A model generated the notes under the pieces. The model was given only the letters and a program-made list of their open reading frames with translations, had not been told where the DNA came from and made no database searches. 64,000 nt of DNA from JBEVJK01 sp963791325 (lineage in GTDB: Bacteria > Pseudomonadota > Alphaproteobacteria > Rhizobiales > Rhizobiaceae): the NCBI GenBank assembly GCA_963791325.1, contig CAWBRU010000002.1:62001-126000 (forward strand), read 5' to 3'. This document shows, piece by piece, positions 33,528 to 43,232 of the stretch (the first letter of the stretch is position 1; each line of letters opens with the position of its first letter). A program made the translations under genes and the position numbers.

Positions 33528-34568
33528 TCAGTCGACCGGCTTGATGGTGCCGGTCGGCGGCTTCAGATTGCCCCAGAAGGCAGGATTGTCGACGTTTTCC
33601 TTGGTGATCGCCGCGCCCGGGATCTTGATGTTCGGTCCCCAGGCCTCTTTGGTGACCTCGCTCTTCAGCCCGAGAACATCATATTCGCCCGGCTTGATCT
33701 CTTGCTTGCCGACGACCTTGTCCATGAACATGCCGACCGCGGCGGCCTGGGCATAGAGCGGCTGCTCGACCTCGACATTGAGCCAGCCCTTGCGGATCAG
33801 ATCGAGACCGACCGGGGCACCGTTCGAGCTCATCATCATGACGTCGCCCGGCTTCTTGCCGGCAGCCTCCAGCGAGGCCACGCCGGCGACGGAGAGATGC
33901 GCGGCATGGCTGAAGATCAGGTCGATGTCGGGATTGGCGACCAGCTGGTCGGCGACGATGGTGCCGGCCGCATCAGCCGCCCACCCCATGGCGGGAACCG
34001 AGATGATCTTGACGTCCGGAAAGGCTTTCATCTTCTCCTCGAAGCCCTTCTGGATGTCGAGCGTGTAGGGGTCGCCGGGGTCGCCCAGCACCTGCAGGAC
34101 CTTGCCCTTCGGGGAACCATTCTTGGCGGTGAGCAGCTTTTCGGCCTGGTCGGCGGCGATGTGGCCGATCTCGACCGTGCCGGCGACGGAGGTGAAGTCG
34201 GACGGCGTCGACGTGATCTGGCGGTCGAACTCGACCACCGGGATGCCCGCCGCACGCGCCGCCTCGACCGACGGCTTCAGGGCGTTGAAGTCGACGGCGG
34301 CAAGAATGATCGCGGCAGGCTTCAGCGCGATCACGTCATTCATCTGCGACTGCTGAGCGTCGGTCTTGTTGTCCGCATTGAGCGTCTTCATGTCGTAGCC
34401 GACTTGCTTGAGGAACATTTCGAGCGCGCTGACCGAGCCCGTCTGGAACTCGTCGAGCAAGGTCGGGACCAGGTAGTAGACGGTGCCCTTGGATTGGGCC
34501 AAGGCCGGTGTCAGCATCGCCAGGCCAAGGGCCAGCAGGCCGAACAAAAGTGTCGCTATTCGCTTCAT
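33528..34568 (-). CDS. Sugar ABC substrate-binding protein, RbsB/FrcB-like
   Basis: 346-residue periplasmic binding protein. Signal peptide MKRIATLLFGLLALGLAM... cut near ALA. Peripla_BP_4 fold with AAVDFNALKPSVEAARAAGIPVVEFDR, GKVLQVLGDPGDPYTLDIQKGFEE and LIFSHAAHLSVAGVASLE. GGGAG upstream of ATG 34568. Ligand likely a hexose or pentose, not determinable here. Confidence 0.88.
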   Translation of the reverse strand: MKRIATLLFGLLALGLAMLTPALAQSKGTVYYLVPTLLDEFQTGSVSALEMFLKQVGYDMKTLNADNKTDAQQSQMNDVIALKPAAIILAAVDFNALKPSVEAARAAGIPVVEFDRQITSTPSDFTSVAGTVEIGHIAADQAEKLLTAKNGSPKGKVLQVLGDPGDPYTLDIQKGFEEKMKAFPDVKIISVPAMGWAADAAGTIVADQLVANPDIDLIFSHAAHLSVAGVASLEAAGKKPGDVMMMSSNGAPVGLDLIRKGWLNVEVEQPLYAQAAAVGMFMDKVVGKQEIKPGEYDVLGLKSEVTKEAWGPNIKIPGAAITKENVDNPAFWGNLKPPTGTIKPVD

Positions 34569-34613
34569 TGCGGTTGGCTCCCTGTTTTCCCGCCGGATCT
34601 TGACCGGCCCCGT

Positions 34614-35378
34614 TCAGCCCGCCGGTCCGGCACCGGCGAGGGTTTCCCCGGTGATCATGTTGACCACCGCATCGGGACTGGTTTTCTTGCGCTCCACATC
34701 ACCGGCCACCACGCCGTGACGGATGACCACGATACGGTCGGCGACCTGGAAGGCTTGCTGCATGATGTGGGTGATGATCACCACGCCGATGCCCTGGCTC
34801 GCCACCTTGCGGATCATGTCAAGGCCGCGGCGGGTCTGCTCGACGCCGAGGGCGGCGAACGGCTCGTCGAGCAGGACCAGCTTGCCGCCCCAATGGACGA
34901 ACCGGTTGAGCTCGATCGCCTGGCGCTGGCCGCCCGAGAGATGTTCGACCTTGGTGCGCAGCGAAGGGATGCGTGTGCCGGCGTCGGCAAGCGCCTTGGC
35001 CACCACCGTCTCCATCGCCCGCTCGTCGAGCACCGGCAGCCCGAGCACCTTGCGGGTGAGTTCGCGTCCCATGAAGAAATTGGCGACGACATCGACATTG
35101 GTGCACAGCGACAGGTCCTGGTAGACCGTCTCGATGCCGGCTGCCTTGGCTTCGGCCGGCGTCCGCGCCAAAAATTCCTTGCCTTCGAACAGCATCCGCC
35201 CCGACGTCGGCTCGAGGCCGCCCGCGATGATCTTGACCAGCGTCGACTTGCCGGCACCGTTGTCGCCCAGAAGGGCGACCACTTCGCCGCGGCCAATGGT
35301 AAAGCTGACGCCCTTCAGAGCCTCGATGGCGCCGTAGTTCTTGCGGATCCGGTCGAGCACCAGCAGCGGTTCGGTCAT
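34614..35378 (-). CDS. Sugar ABC ATP-binding protein, single-domain FrcA-like
   Basis: 254 residues with one nucleotide-binding domain: Walker A GDNGAGKST, Q-loop VYQDLSLCTNVDV, signature LSGGQRQAIELNRFV, Walker B LVLLDEPFAAL, H-loop IITHIMQQAF. Short CUT2 ATPases like FrcA of Rhizobium have this one-domain form instead of the double XylG/RbsA form. I start at ATG 35378 (TEPLLVLDRIRKNYG), where homology begins; an open extension upstream looks non-coding. First gene of the operon ATPase-binding protein-permease-SDR. Confidence 0.85.
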   Translation of the reverse strand: MTEPLLVLDRIRKNYGAIEALKGVSFTIGRGEVVALLGDNGAGKSTLVKIIAGGLEPTSGRMLFEGKEFLARTPAEAKAAGIETVYQDLSLCTNVDVVANFFMGRELTRKVLGLPVLDERAMETVVAKALADAGTRIPSLRTKVEHLSGGQRQAIELNRFVHWGGKLVLLDEPFAALGVEQTRRGLDMIRKVASQGIGVVIITHIMQQAFQVADRIVVIRHGVVAGDVERKKTSPDAVVNMITGETLAGAGPAG

Positions 35379-35659
35379 CCGGTCATGCCCACTGCAAGCC
35401 TCGGACGGCGCAGCGAGCCGCGCAGACGGTGTCTTCCCAGGTCGCCCGCTGCTCACGCCTCGCCACTCGACCCCGCACCACCGATCGCTCCAACCCTCTA
35501 GGCGGCGAGCTTCGCATTTCCGGGATTTTCCCGTCAAACAGAATTGAGCGGGCGGGACGTCCGCTGCCGGGAACAAAGCTCGTCCGCGAACGGTTTTCGG
35601 CGGGACGAACCCAGCCCGCAGCGGGCGCCCGGTCGTCAATCGCAAACAGGAGGTCGACA

Positions 35660-36070
35660 ATGGACAATGACCGCGCACAGCGCATCCGCACGCGCGCCTA
35701 CTTCATCTGGGAACGTGAGGGCTGCCCGGAGGGCGGGGCGCTGAGGCATTGGGATCAAGCGTGCCAGGAAATCGACCGGGAAGAGGCCGAAGCCGGCACC
35801 GGAATTGCCGAACAGAGCGACTGGCAGCCGGCGCGCGCGGGGAGCGGTCTCGGGCAGATCCCGGGCGGGCTCGCCGATGCGGGCGAAACCAGCGCTTCCG
35901 CACCCGCCACCGAACCTCTCGGGGGAACCGAGCCGCTGGGCGGCACCGAGCCGCTGGGTGGCCCTGGGGCGCTTGCCGGAACCAGCGTGCTTGGCGAAGC
36001 CGAGCCGCTCGCCTCGACGCCGCGGCCGGCATCGGGACGCGCGGCCGGGCGCCGGAAAGAGCCGCGCTAG
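35660..36070 (+). CDS. DUF2934 protein with PLGGTE repeats
   Basis: 136 residues. The N-terminal ~40 residues are a DUF2934 domain (RAQRIRTRAYFIWEREGCPEG, then HWDQACQEI), a short helical motif common in Rhizobiales proteins of unknown role. The rest is low-complexity, with EPLGGT repeated three times and related Gly/Ala/Pro units, ending in basic residues. CAGGAGG before ATG 35660 supports the start. Function unknown. Confidence 0.7.
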   Translation: MDNDRAQRIRTRAYFIWEREGCPEGGALRHWDQACQEIDREEAEAGTGIAEQSDWQPARAGSGLGQIPGGLADAGETSASAPATEPLGGTEPLGGTEPLGGPGALAGTSVLGEAEPLASTPRPASGRAAGRRKEPR

Positions 36071-36184
36071 CTGCCGGGCGCGACCGAGCCGACGCGGTTG
36101 CGTCTGCGCCGCGTTTGCCCGATAAAATGCCGCCGAAGCTTGGCGCGAGGACGCGGCGACGGACGGCATGGCTGACAGGTCGGG

Positions 36185-37330
36185 ATGGTAAGCGGCCGCC
36201 CGCGGGTGGTGTTGTTTTCCGGCGGCACGGCCTGCCGCTCGATCAATGTCGCGCTCTGCCGCCTGCCGCTCGAGCTCACCCGCATCGTCCCGGCATGGGA
36301 CAGCGGCGGCAGCTCCAAGTCGATCCGCGAAACCTTCGCGATGCTGGCCGTCGGCGACACCCGGCAGGCCCTGATGACCATGGCCTATGGCGAGGGCCGG
36401 GCCGATCCGGTCGTCAAGATCTTCAACGCGCGGATCTCGGCAAGCAGCGGCAGGGCCGAGGCGCGCGCCGAGTTCGACCATTTCGCCAGCGGCCGGCACC
36501 CGCTGCTGGGCCTGCTCGAGCCGGCCCTGCGCCGGGTCGTGCTCGACTACCTCGGCATCTTCGAACAGCGCGCCGGCCCCGGCTTCGATTTCCGCAACGG
36601 GAGCATCGGCAATTTCATTCTGACCGGGGCCTTCCTCCGACTTGGCAGAGACATCAACGGCGCCATCCTGGAATTCCGGCAGCTTTGCGCGATCGGTGGC
36701 CATGTCTGGCCCTCGACCACCGACGATACCGTCCGGCTCGACGCTGTTCTGGCCGACGGCAGCCTGGTCCAGGAACAGCACCGGATCACCGCGCTATCGC
36801 CGGACCAGGCCGAGATCGGCATTGCCGAGATCCGGCTGGCGGCGGCGGGCGGGATCGCCGTGCGCGCCAACGCCGCCGCGCTCGACGCCGTCCGCAGCGC
36901 AGATCTCATCGTCTTCGGGCCGGGCAGTCTGTTCACCAGCCTGATGCCGCATCTCCTGGTGGAGGGCGTGGCCGCGGAACTGGCCGCCAACCGCGGCGCG
37001 GCAAAAGTGTTGATCGGCAATATCCTCGACTCGGCCGAGACGGCCGGCATGAACGTGGCGGACATGGTTGCGGCATTTCTCACCTTGGCATCCGCCCTGG
37101 CCGGCGGCGAAAGCAGCGCTTTGCTCACCCATGTGCTCAGCAATGCGGAGCTGTTTCCGTTCGAGCGCCGCCTCGGCACGGTCCGCTATGCTCGGAACGG
37201 CCCGCTCGAGGCGCTGTGCGCCGGGCACGCCCTGCGCCTGCTCATCGGCCCGTTCGAGGACGCCTGGAACCGCGGCGAGCATGACGGCCCTGCGGTTGCC
37301 GCCGCACTTGCCGGCCTTCTCCATGCCTAA
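36185..37330 (+). CDS. CofD/YvcK-superfamily protein
   Basis: 381 residues. N-terminal VVLFSGGTACRSINVAL and PAWDSGGSSKSIRETF are the phosphate- and nucleotide-binding loops of the CofD/YvcK fold. SIGNFILTGAFL and ADLIVFGPGSLFTSLMPHLL are its other two signatures. YvcK proteins bind UDP-sugars and govern carbon flux and cell shape; CofD proper transfers phospholactate in F420 synthesis. The FSGGTA...DSGGSS spacing resembles the CofD-related proteins described from GAK gene clusters, but the other GAK genes are not here. Start at ATG 36185. Exact role unknown. Confidence 0.75.
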   Translation: MVSGRPRVVLFSGGTACRSINVALCRLPLELTRIVPAWDSGGSSKSIRETFAMLAVGDTRQALMTMAYGEGRADPVVKIFNARISASSGRAEARAEFDHFASGRHPLLGLLEPALRRVVLDYLGIFEQRAGPGFDFRNGSIGNFILTGAFLRLGRDINGAILEFRQLCAIGGHVWPSTTDDTVRLDAVLADGSLVQEQHRITALSPDQAEIGIAEIRLAAAGGIAVRANAAALDAVRSADLIVFGPGSLFTSLMPHLLVEGVAAELAANRGAAKVLIGNILDSAETAGMNVADMVAAFLTLASALAGGESSALLTHVLSNAELFPFERRLGTVRYARNGPLEALCAGHALRLLIGPFEDAWNRGEHDGPAVAAALAGLLHA

Positions 37331-38346
37331 GCGCGCGGCGCCACGCTCTCCAACGGCAGCAGTTGCGCGAAGGTGCATTCCTCCGGGGTCTTGTCCGTCC
37401 GCCAGCGCATGACCCTGGCGCTGTGCCGGAACTGGCCGCCGGTCACCTGGTCGACCGAGACTTCCGCCACCAGCACCGGCGCGAGCGGCACCGGCCGCCG
37501 CTCCTTCTGGCTCCAACGGCTCTTGCCGCCGGGCGTCTTGCCCGTGAAGCCGGAGCCGCCGAGCAAAGGCGCAACAATCTGTTTGGCTTTGTCGGCCTCC
37601 TCGCCATGGACCGGCACCCGCCCGACATAGTGGAGCAGACCGGCGTCGTCGAAGAGGCCGAAGAGCAAGGTCTCGACTTGTTCGCCGCCGGCTTTCCAGT
37701 AGAGGCCAGCGAGCACCGCATCGACGCTCTTCCACAGCTTGAATTTGAGCATCGCGCGCTCTCCCGCCAGATAGGGAAGCGCCAGGCGCTTGGCGATGAT
37801 GCCGTCGAGGCCGGCCATGTCGGCCAGCCAGCGGCGGACCTCGGCGGCTGCCGAGGTCGCCTTGCCCACCGCCAGCGCCGGGTGCGTTCCGATCCGCGCG
37901 ACGAGGGCTTCGAGCGCCGGACGGCGCGCGGTCAACGGCTGGGCGAAATAGGAGCGGTCGCCCTCGCCGAGCAGGTCGAAGGCGATGAGCTTCGCCGGAT
38001 CGGCCGCGGCCAGCATGGCGACGCGGCTCGCTGCCGGATGCAGCCTGAGCTGCAGCGCATCGAAGGACTGGCCGGGGATGACGATCTCGCCATCGAGCAC
38101 GAAGTCGGAGGCCGGCAGTTCGGCCAGCGCTTGAGCCAGATCGGGAAAGTAGCGCGCCAGCGGCCGCTGGTTCCTCGAGCGCAGATCGACGGTGCCGCCG
38201 CGGCGGTAAGCGAGGCAGCGAAAGCCGTCATATTTCGGTTCGAACTGCCAGCCTCCAGCCGCCGGCAATTCCTCCGTGACCTCGGCTTCCATGGGCTTCA
38301 GCGTCTCAGGGTCGAGGCGGGCGGCAATGGGCGTGTTGCTGACCAT
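37327..38346 (-). CDS. ligC: ATP-dependent DNA ligase, LigC-type
   Basis: 339 residues with the nucleotidyltransferase motif I EPKYDGFR (catalytic K38), motif III FVLDGEIVI, motif IV DGIIAKR and motif V LKFKLWKSVD, followed by an OB domain (AGLYWKAGGEQVETLLFGLFDD). No polymerase or nuclease domain, so it is the short LigC form, often linked to Ku-dependent end joining or base excision repair. No ku gene in the window. ATG 38346 gives the usual length. The last 4 bases overlap the convergent CofD-like gene's stop region. Confidence 0.88.
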   Translation of the reverse strand: MVSNTPIAARLDPETLKPMEAEVTEELPAAGGWQFEPKYDGFRCLAYRRGGTVDLRSRNQRPLARYFPDLAQALAELPASDFVLDGEIVIPGQSFDALQLRLHPAASRVAMLAAADPAKLIAFDLLGEGDRSYFAQPLTARRPALEALVARIGTHPALAVGKATSAAAEVRRWLADMAGLDGIIAKRLALPYLAGERAMLKFKLWKSVDAVLAGLYWKAGGEQVETLLFGLFDDAGLLHYVGRVPVHGEEADKAKQIVAPLLGGSGFTGKTPGGKSRWSQKERRPVPLAPVLVAEVSVDQVTGGQFRHSARVMRWRTDKTPEECTFAQLLPLESVAPRA

Positions 38347-38505
38347 GCGGGTCCTCCGGCCGGCAAACGCCCACGGCGACGGCGCAGTTCCAGCACCGCG
38401 CCTGCGCCGGCCCTGCTGGGGACAACAGCATGTCCGCCGTTGACCGGCAGACGGAGCGCTGCTTTTCTGGTCCTTACCGCCGAACACGTGCAGCCGACCA
38501 CCGGA

Positions 38506-39531
38506 ATGAATATCCAGGCCAAATCTCCCGCTTCTCAGCCGATCTACCATCGCATCGCCGATTGGCTCGCGACACAAATCTCATCGGGGGTGCTGAAGCC
38601 GGGGGACCGGTTGCCGTCGGAGCGCAAGATCGCCGCGGCGGTCGGCGCCAGCCGGATGACCGCCCGCCAGGCGCTCAAATTTCTCGAGCACCGCGGCCTG
38701 GTGGAAACCAGAGTGGGGCGCGGCGCCTTCGTGGCCGCCCAGTGGAGCCCCGCCACCGCCGCTTCCGACGCCGACGGTTTCCAACATGACGCGGCGCCGC
38801 CGCTGCCCACGGCCAGCGCCTATCTCAAGGAACTCAGCGCGCGCTTGGCCGGCCTCGGGGCCGCCAACGCCGCCGCGATCGACGCGGCGGCCGAGGCTAT
38901 CGTGCGCACCGCCAAGGCCGATGGCCTGGTCTATTTGTTCGGCAGCGGCCACAGCCATATGCTCGCCGAAGAGGCGCACTACCGCGCCGGCGGCCTGGCA
39001 TGCGCCGTGCCCGTTCTGTGGGGCCCGCTGATGCTTCACGAGAGCGCCGCCGGCAGCACCGCTTTCGAGCGCACTGCCGGTCTTGCGGCCTCGATCTTCG
39101 CCCGCTACCCGATCGGCGCCGATGACGTCTTGGTCGTGATCTCCAACAGCGGCGTAAATGCAGCTCCCGTCGACGCCGCGAAGCTCGCCCGCGACGCCGG
39201 GGCCACCGTCATTGCGCTGACCGCCGAGGCCTATTCGCGCGAATCGGCGCGCGGGCGCGAACGCCTGGCCGAGATCGCCTCGATCGTGCTCGACAACGGC
39301 GTGCCCGCCGGCGATGCCGTCGTCAGCGTCGGCGAGGGCGGCCTGCGGGTTGGGCCGATCTCGACGGTTGTCGGGGCCGCGCTGCTCAATGCCGTCATCG
39401 CCGAAGCCGCAGCACGTCTGGCCGCAGCCGGCGCAGCGCCGCCCGTCTATGTGAGCGCCAATGTGCCGGGGGCAGCCGAAGCCAACCGCAAGCTCGTCGA
39501 CCGCTATCGGCGGCAGAACCCGCATCTGTAG
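38506..39531 (+). CDS. GntR winged helix fused to a SIS (UPF0309-like) domain
   Basis: 341 residues in two parts. Residues ~10-80: GntR winged helix (QPIYHRIADWLATQISSG, LPSERKIAAAVGASRMTARQALKFLEHRGLVETRVGRGAFV). Residues ~105-341: a SIS sugar-phosphate domain that follows the UPF0309 family closely (LVYLFGSGHSHMLAEEAHYRAGGL, VLVVISNSGVNAAPV, VYVSANVPGAAEANRKLVDRY). UPF0309 proteins are normally stand-alone; bacterial SIS regulators are usually of RpiR type. The ligand is presumably a phosphorylated (amino)sugar. Convergent with the dpp-type peptide transporter, 12 bp apart. Confidence 0.82.
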   Translation: MNIQAKSPASQPIYHRIADWLATQISSGVLKPGDRLPSERKIAAAVGASRMTARQALKFLEHRGLVETRVGRGAFVAAQWSPATAASDADGFQHDAAPPLPTASAYLKELSARLAGLGAANAAAIDAAAEAIVRTAKADGLVYLFGSGHSHMLAEEAHYRAGGLACAVPVLWGPLMLHESAAGSTAFERTAGLAASIFARYPIGADDVLVVISNSGVNAAPVDAAKLARDAGATVIALTAEAYSRESARGRERLAEIASIVLDNGVPAGDAVVSVGEGGLRVGPISTVVGAALLNAVIAEAAARLAAAGAAPPVYVSANVPGAAEANRKLVDRYRRQNPHL

Positions 39532-39543
39532 CGAAGCTCTCCG

Positions 39544-40379
39544 TCAGGCCGCCTTCCGGCGCCGCGCCAGACGCGCCCGAATGCTGTCGACATCGGCGCG
39601 CGGCGTCGCGGCAAACAGCGTCTTGGTGTAGCTGTGCTGCGGGTCGGCGAACACCCGTCGCGGGTGCCGTATTCGACCGCCTCGCCGAAGTACATCACCA
39701 TCACGTCGTCGGCGATGTAGCGGACCACCGACAGATCGTGGCTGATGAAGACATAGGTCAGGTGGAACTCGTCCTGCAGATCGGCGAGCAGGTTGAGCAC
39801 CTGCGCCTGCACCGAAAGGTCGAGCGCCGAGACCGGCTCGTCGAGCACCAGCAGGCGCGGGTTGAGCATCAGCGCGCGGGCAATCGCGATGCGCTGGCGC
39901 TGGCCGCCGGAGAACATGTGCGGATAGCGGTTGTAGTGCTCGCTCCTCGAGCCCGACCTTCGTCAGCATCTTCATGCGCCCGCGTCGCGGCGCTCGTCGC
40001 CGGGCAGGTCGGTGTTGATGCGCAGCGGCTCGGTCAGCACGTCGCCGATCTTCTGGCGCGGGTTGAGCGAGCCATAGGGGTTCTGGAAGACGATCTGCAC
40101 CTTGCGGCGCATCTCCGACGTCAGCCGCCCTTTGGCGATGTCGATCTTCTCGCCGTCGATCAGCAGCTCGCCGGAGGTGGCCGGGTCGATCAGGGTGATG
40201 ATGCGCGCCAAGCGTCGACTTGCCGCAGCCGCTCTCGCCGACGATGGCCAGCGTCTTGCCTTGCTCGACCGAGAAACTGACGCCCTTCACGCGCATGCAC
40301 GGTACGCGGCCTTGCCGAACAGGCCGCCGGCGAGGTGATAGTCGCGGACGAGTTCGCGGCCTTCGAGGACCGGCGTCAT
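39544..40379 (-). pseudogene. dppF: Oligopeptide ABC ATPase DppF, frameshifted
   Basis: Coding pieces of a DppF/OppF ATPase are found in alternating frames: Walker A GESGCGKST, Q-loop VFQNPYGSLNPRQ, signature FSGGQRQRIAIARAL, Walker B LLVLDEPVSALDLS, H-loop YVFISHDLSVVRYIADDV, and the C-terminal peptide-transporter tail HSYTKTLFAATPRADVD. By eye the frame changes near 40293, 40210, 39973, 39940 and 39662, alternating single-base losses and gains. No in-frame stop lies within a piece, so the gene would be whole if these bases were corrected. Last gene of the dpp operon. Confidence 0.8.
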
Positions 40380-40390
40380 CGGCGCTCGCG

Positions 40391-41234
40391 TCACGGCGCC
40401 ACCTCGGCGTCGGGAAGGAATGTCGGCGACGGTCGGCAGGCGGTCGCCGACCGCGTTCTCCGGCAGCGCCGACAGCAGCGCCCGCGTGTAGGCGCTCTTC
40501 GGCGCTTCGAACAGGGACAGCACGTCGGCCTCCTCCATCTTGCGGCCCTTGTACTGGACGATGACGCGGTCGGCGGTCTCGGCCACCACGCCCATATTGT
40601 GGGTGATCATGATCAGCCCATGCCGTGCTCGGCCTGCAGCTTCATCAGCAGATCGAGGATCTGCTTCTGGATGGTGACGTCGAGCGCCGTGGTCGGCTCG
40701 TCGGCGATCAGCAGCTTCGGATTGCAGGCGATCGCCATCGCGATCATCACGCGCTGGCACTGGCCGCCCGACATCTGGTGCGGAAAGCGCCTCAGCCGCT
40801 CGTCCGGCTCGGGAATGCCGACATCGCGTGAGCAGCTCGATCGCCCGCGCCCGCCGCGGCGGCGCGATCGAGCCCATGTGGACGCGCAGCACCTCTTCGA
40901 TCTGGAAGCCGACGGTGAAGCAGGGGTTGAGGCTGGCGATCGGCTCCTGGAAGATCATCGCCATGTCCTTGCCGATGATCTTGCGCCGGTCGGCCGGGCT
41001 GAGGCTCAGCAGGTCGATGCCGTCGAAGTGCATGCGCGTCGGCGGTGACCGTCGCCGTCCACGGCAGCAGGCCCATCACCGCCAGCATCGACACCGACTT
41101 GCCGGACCCGGATTCGCCGACGATCGCCAGCACTTCGCGCGGCTCGACCGAGAGGGAGACGCCGTCGACGGCGCGGAACGGACCGCTGGCGGTCTCGAAT
41201 CGACGACGAGGTTTTCGATTTCGAGCAGGGCCAT
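40391..41234 (-). pseudogene. dppD: Oligopeptide ABC ATPase DppD, frameshifted
   Basis: DppD-type ATPase in pieces: start ALLEIENLVVD, then AVDGVSLSVEPREVLAIVGESGSGKS, MIFQEPIASLNPCFTVGFQI and ITHNMGVVAETADRVIVQYKG, ending in an LPDAEVAP-like tail at 40391. Frame changes near 41203, 41047, 40829, 40617 (a G missing from a G run in the AEHGMGLIM segment) and 40425. Overall length after repair is about 280 residues. Short DppD proteins of this size exist but ~320 is more usual. Confidence 0.78.
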
Positions 41235-41237
41235 GGC

Positions 41238-42164
41238 TCAGGACCTCTTCAGCTTCGGGTCGAGCGCGTCGCGCAGGCCGTCGCCGATCAGGTTGATGGC
41301 GAGCACGGTGATCAGGATGGCGAGGCCGGGGAAGGTCACCACCCACCAGGCGCGCAGGATGAACTCGCGCGCCTCGGCCAGCATCGTGCCCCATTCCGGC
41401 GTCGGCGGCTGCGCGCCCATGCCGAGGAAGCCGAGCGCTGCGGCCTCGAGGATGGCGTTGGAGAACGACAGCGTCGCCTGCACGATCAGCGGCGCCATGC
41501 AGTTGGGCAGGATGGTCACGAGCATCAGCCTGAGATGGCTGGCGCCGGCGACCTTGGCCGAAACGACGTATTCGCGGGTCTTCTCGGCCATCACCGCGGC
41601 GCGCGTCAGCCGGGCGAAATGCGGCTGCAGCACGAACGCGATGGCGATCATCGCATTGACCAGGCCAGGCCCGAGGACCGCCACCAGCACCAGCGCCAGA
41701 AGCAGCGACGGAAAGGCCAGGATGATGTCCATGATGCGCATGATCAGCGTATCGACCCAGCCGCGGCAGTAGCCGGCGAGCAAGCCCGAGGATGACGCCC
41801 GACACCAGCGCGGTGGTGACGACGACGAAGCCGATGAACAGCGAGAAGCGCGCGCCGTAGATCAGCCGCGAGAGGATGTCGCGGCCGACCGCGTCGGTGC
41901 CGAGCAGAAAGCTGGCGTTGCCGCCCTCCTGCCAGAACGGCGGCGTCGAGGAAATCGTCGCGGAACTGTTCGTCGGGCGAATGCGGCGCCAGCAGCGGCG
42001 CGAAGATCGCGATCAGGATCAGCAGCACGAAGACGACGAGGCCGATCACCGCGCCCCGGTTGATCGGAGAAATAGTACCAGAACTCGCGCAGCACCTGCA
42101 GGCGCGCGTCACGCGGTCGACGACGGTGGCGGCTTCGACGGTGGCTGCGGCATTCGTCGCTCAT
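41238..42164 (-). pseudogene. dppC: Oligopeptide ABC permease DppC, frameshifted
   Basis: DppC-type inner-membrane permease, about 308 residues if repaired. Recognisable parts: LREFWYYFS then NRGAVIGLVVFVLLILIAIFAP (first helix), LLGTDAVGRDILSRLIYGAR, MDIILAFPSLLLALVLVAVLG and the coupling loop LGFLGMGAQPPTPEWGTML. Frame changes near 42150, 42105, 42065, 41945 and 41781. From 41783 to the stop the frame is clean. Start ATG 42164 overlaps the dppB stop region by a few bases. Confidence 0.8.
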
Positions 42165-42165
42165 G

Positions 42166-43180
42166 TCAGTTGGCCCGGATGCGCGGATTGATCACGGCGT
42201 AGAGCACGTCGACGATCAGGTTCACCACCATGACGATCAGCGCGATGATCAGCAGCCCGCCCTGGACGGTGAAATAGTCGCGCTTGGAGATGGCATCGAT
42301 CATCCATTTGCCGATGCCCGGCCAGGAGAAGATCGATCTCGGTCAGGATCGCGCCGGCCAGCAAGCGTGCCGACCTGCAGGCCGATGGTGGTGACGACCG
42401 GGATCAGGGCGTTGCGGAGGGCATGCAGGCCGACGACCCGCGACGGCGTCAGGCCCTTGGCGCGGGCGGTGCGCACATAGTCCTCGCCGAGCACTTCGAG
42501 CATCGCCGAGCGCGTCTGCCGCGCGATGACCGCGAGCGGGATGGTGCCGAGCACGATCGTCGGCAGGATCAGGTGGCGACAGCGCCGAGCGGAAGGCGCC
42601 CTTCTGGCCCGAGAGCAGGGAGTCGATAGTCATGAAGCCGGTGATCGGCTTGAAGAAATACATGAGGTCGATGCGGCCCGACACCGGCGTCCAGTGCAGC
42701 GTGCCGGAGAACACGATGATCAGCAGCAGGCCCCACCAGAAGATCGGCATCGAATAGCCGACCAGCGCGGTGCCCATGGTCGGCCTGGTCGAACCAGGAG
42801 CCGCGCTTGACCGCCGCGAAGATGCCGGCCGGCGACGCCGAGCACGATGGCGAAGAGCATGGCGCAGAAGGCGAGCTCGACCGTCGCCGGGAAGCGGGTC
42901 AAGAACTCGTTGAGCACCGGCGTCTTGGTGGCGAACGAGATGCCGAAATCGCCGTGACAGGACGTTGCCGAGATAGCTCGAGATATTGGCGCCAGATCGG
43001 CCGGTCGAAGCCGAACTGGTGCATCAGCTCGGCGTGGCGCTCGGGCGACAGGCCGCGCTCGCCGGCGAGCACCAGCACCGGATCGCCCGGCAGCATGCGC
43101 ACGAAGCCGAAGGCGAGGATGGTGATCCCGATGAAGGTCGGGATGATCAGGGCGAGCCTGCCGAGGATGAAGCGCAGCAT
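42166..43180 (-). pseudogene. dppB: Oligopeptide ABC permease DppB, frameshifted
   Basis: DppB-type permease, ~335 residues if repaired. Start LRFILGRLALIIPTFIGITILAFGFVRMLPGDPV is the standard DppB N terminus. Later pieces: NEFLTRFPATVELAFCAMLFAIVLG, GYSMPIFWWGLLLIIVFSG, ARQTRSAMLEVLGEDYVRTARAKGL and the tail DVLYAVINPRIRAN. The frame changes seven times (near 42985, 42958, 42835, 42785, 42583, 42363 and 42337). The order of frames shows that all seven are net +1, i.e. one extra base each. Confidence 0.8.
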
Positions 43181-43232
43181 TGCGGCGAAGCAGGGCGGCG
43201 CACTGCGCGGCGCCGCTGCCCGTTTCGCGACC

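Noticed and set aside
42330..42342. Possible 4-base GATC duplication (end-filled restriction site) in dppB
   Set aside because: DppB alignment needs one codon between the Ile and Phe of TEI-FSW, so a single extra G explains it; no need for a cloning artefact.
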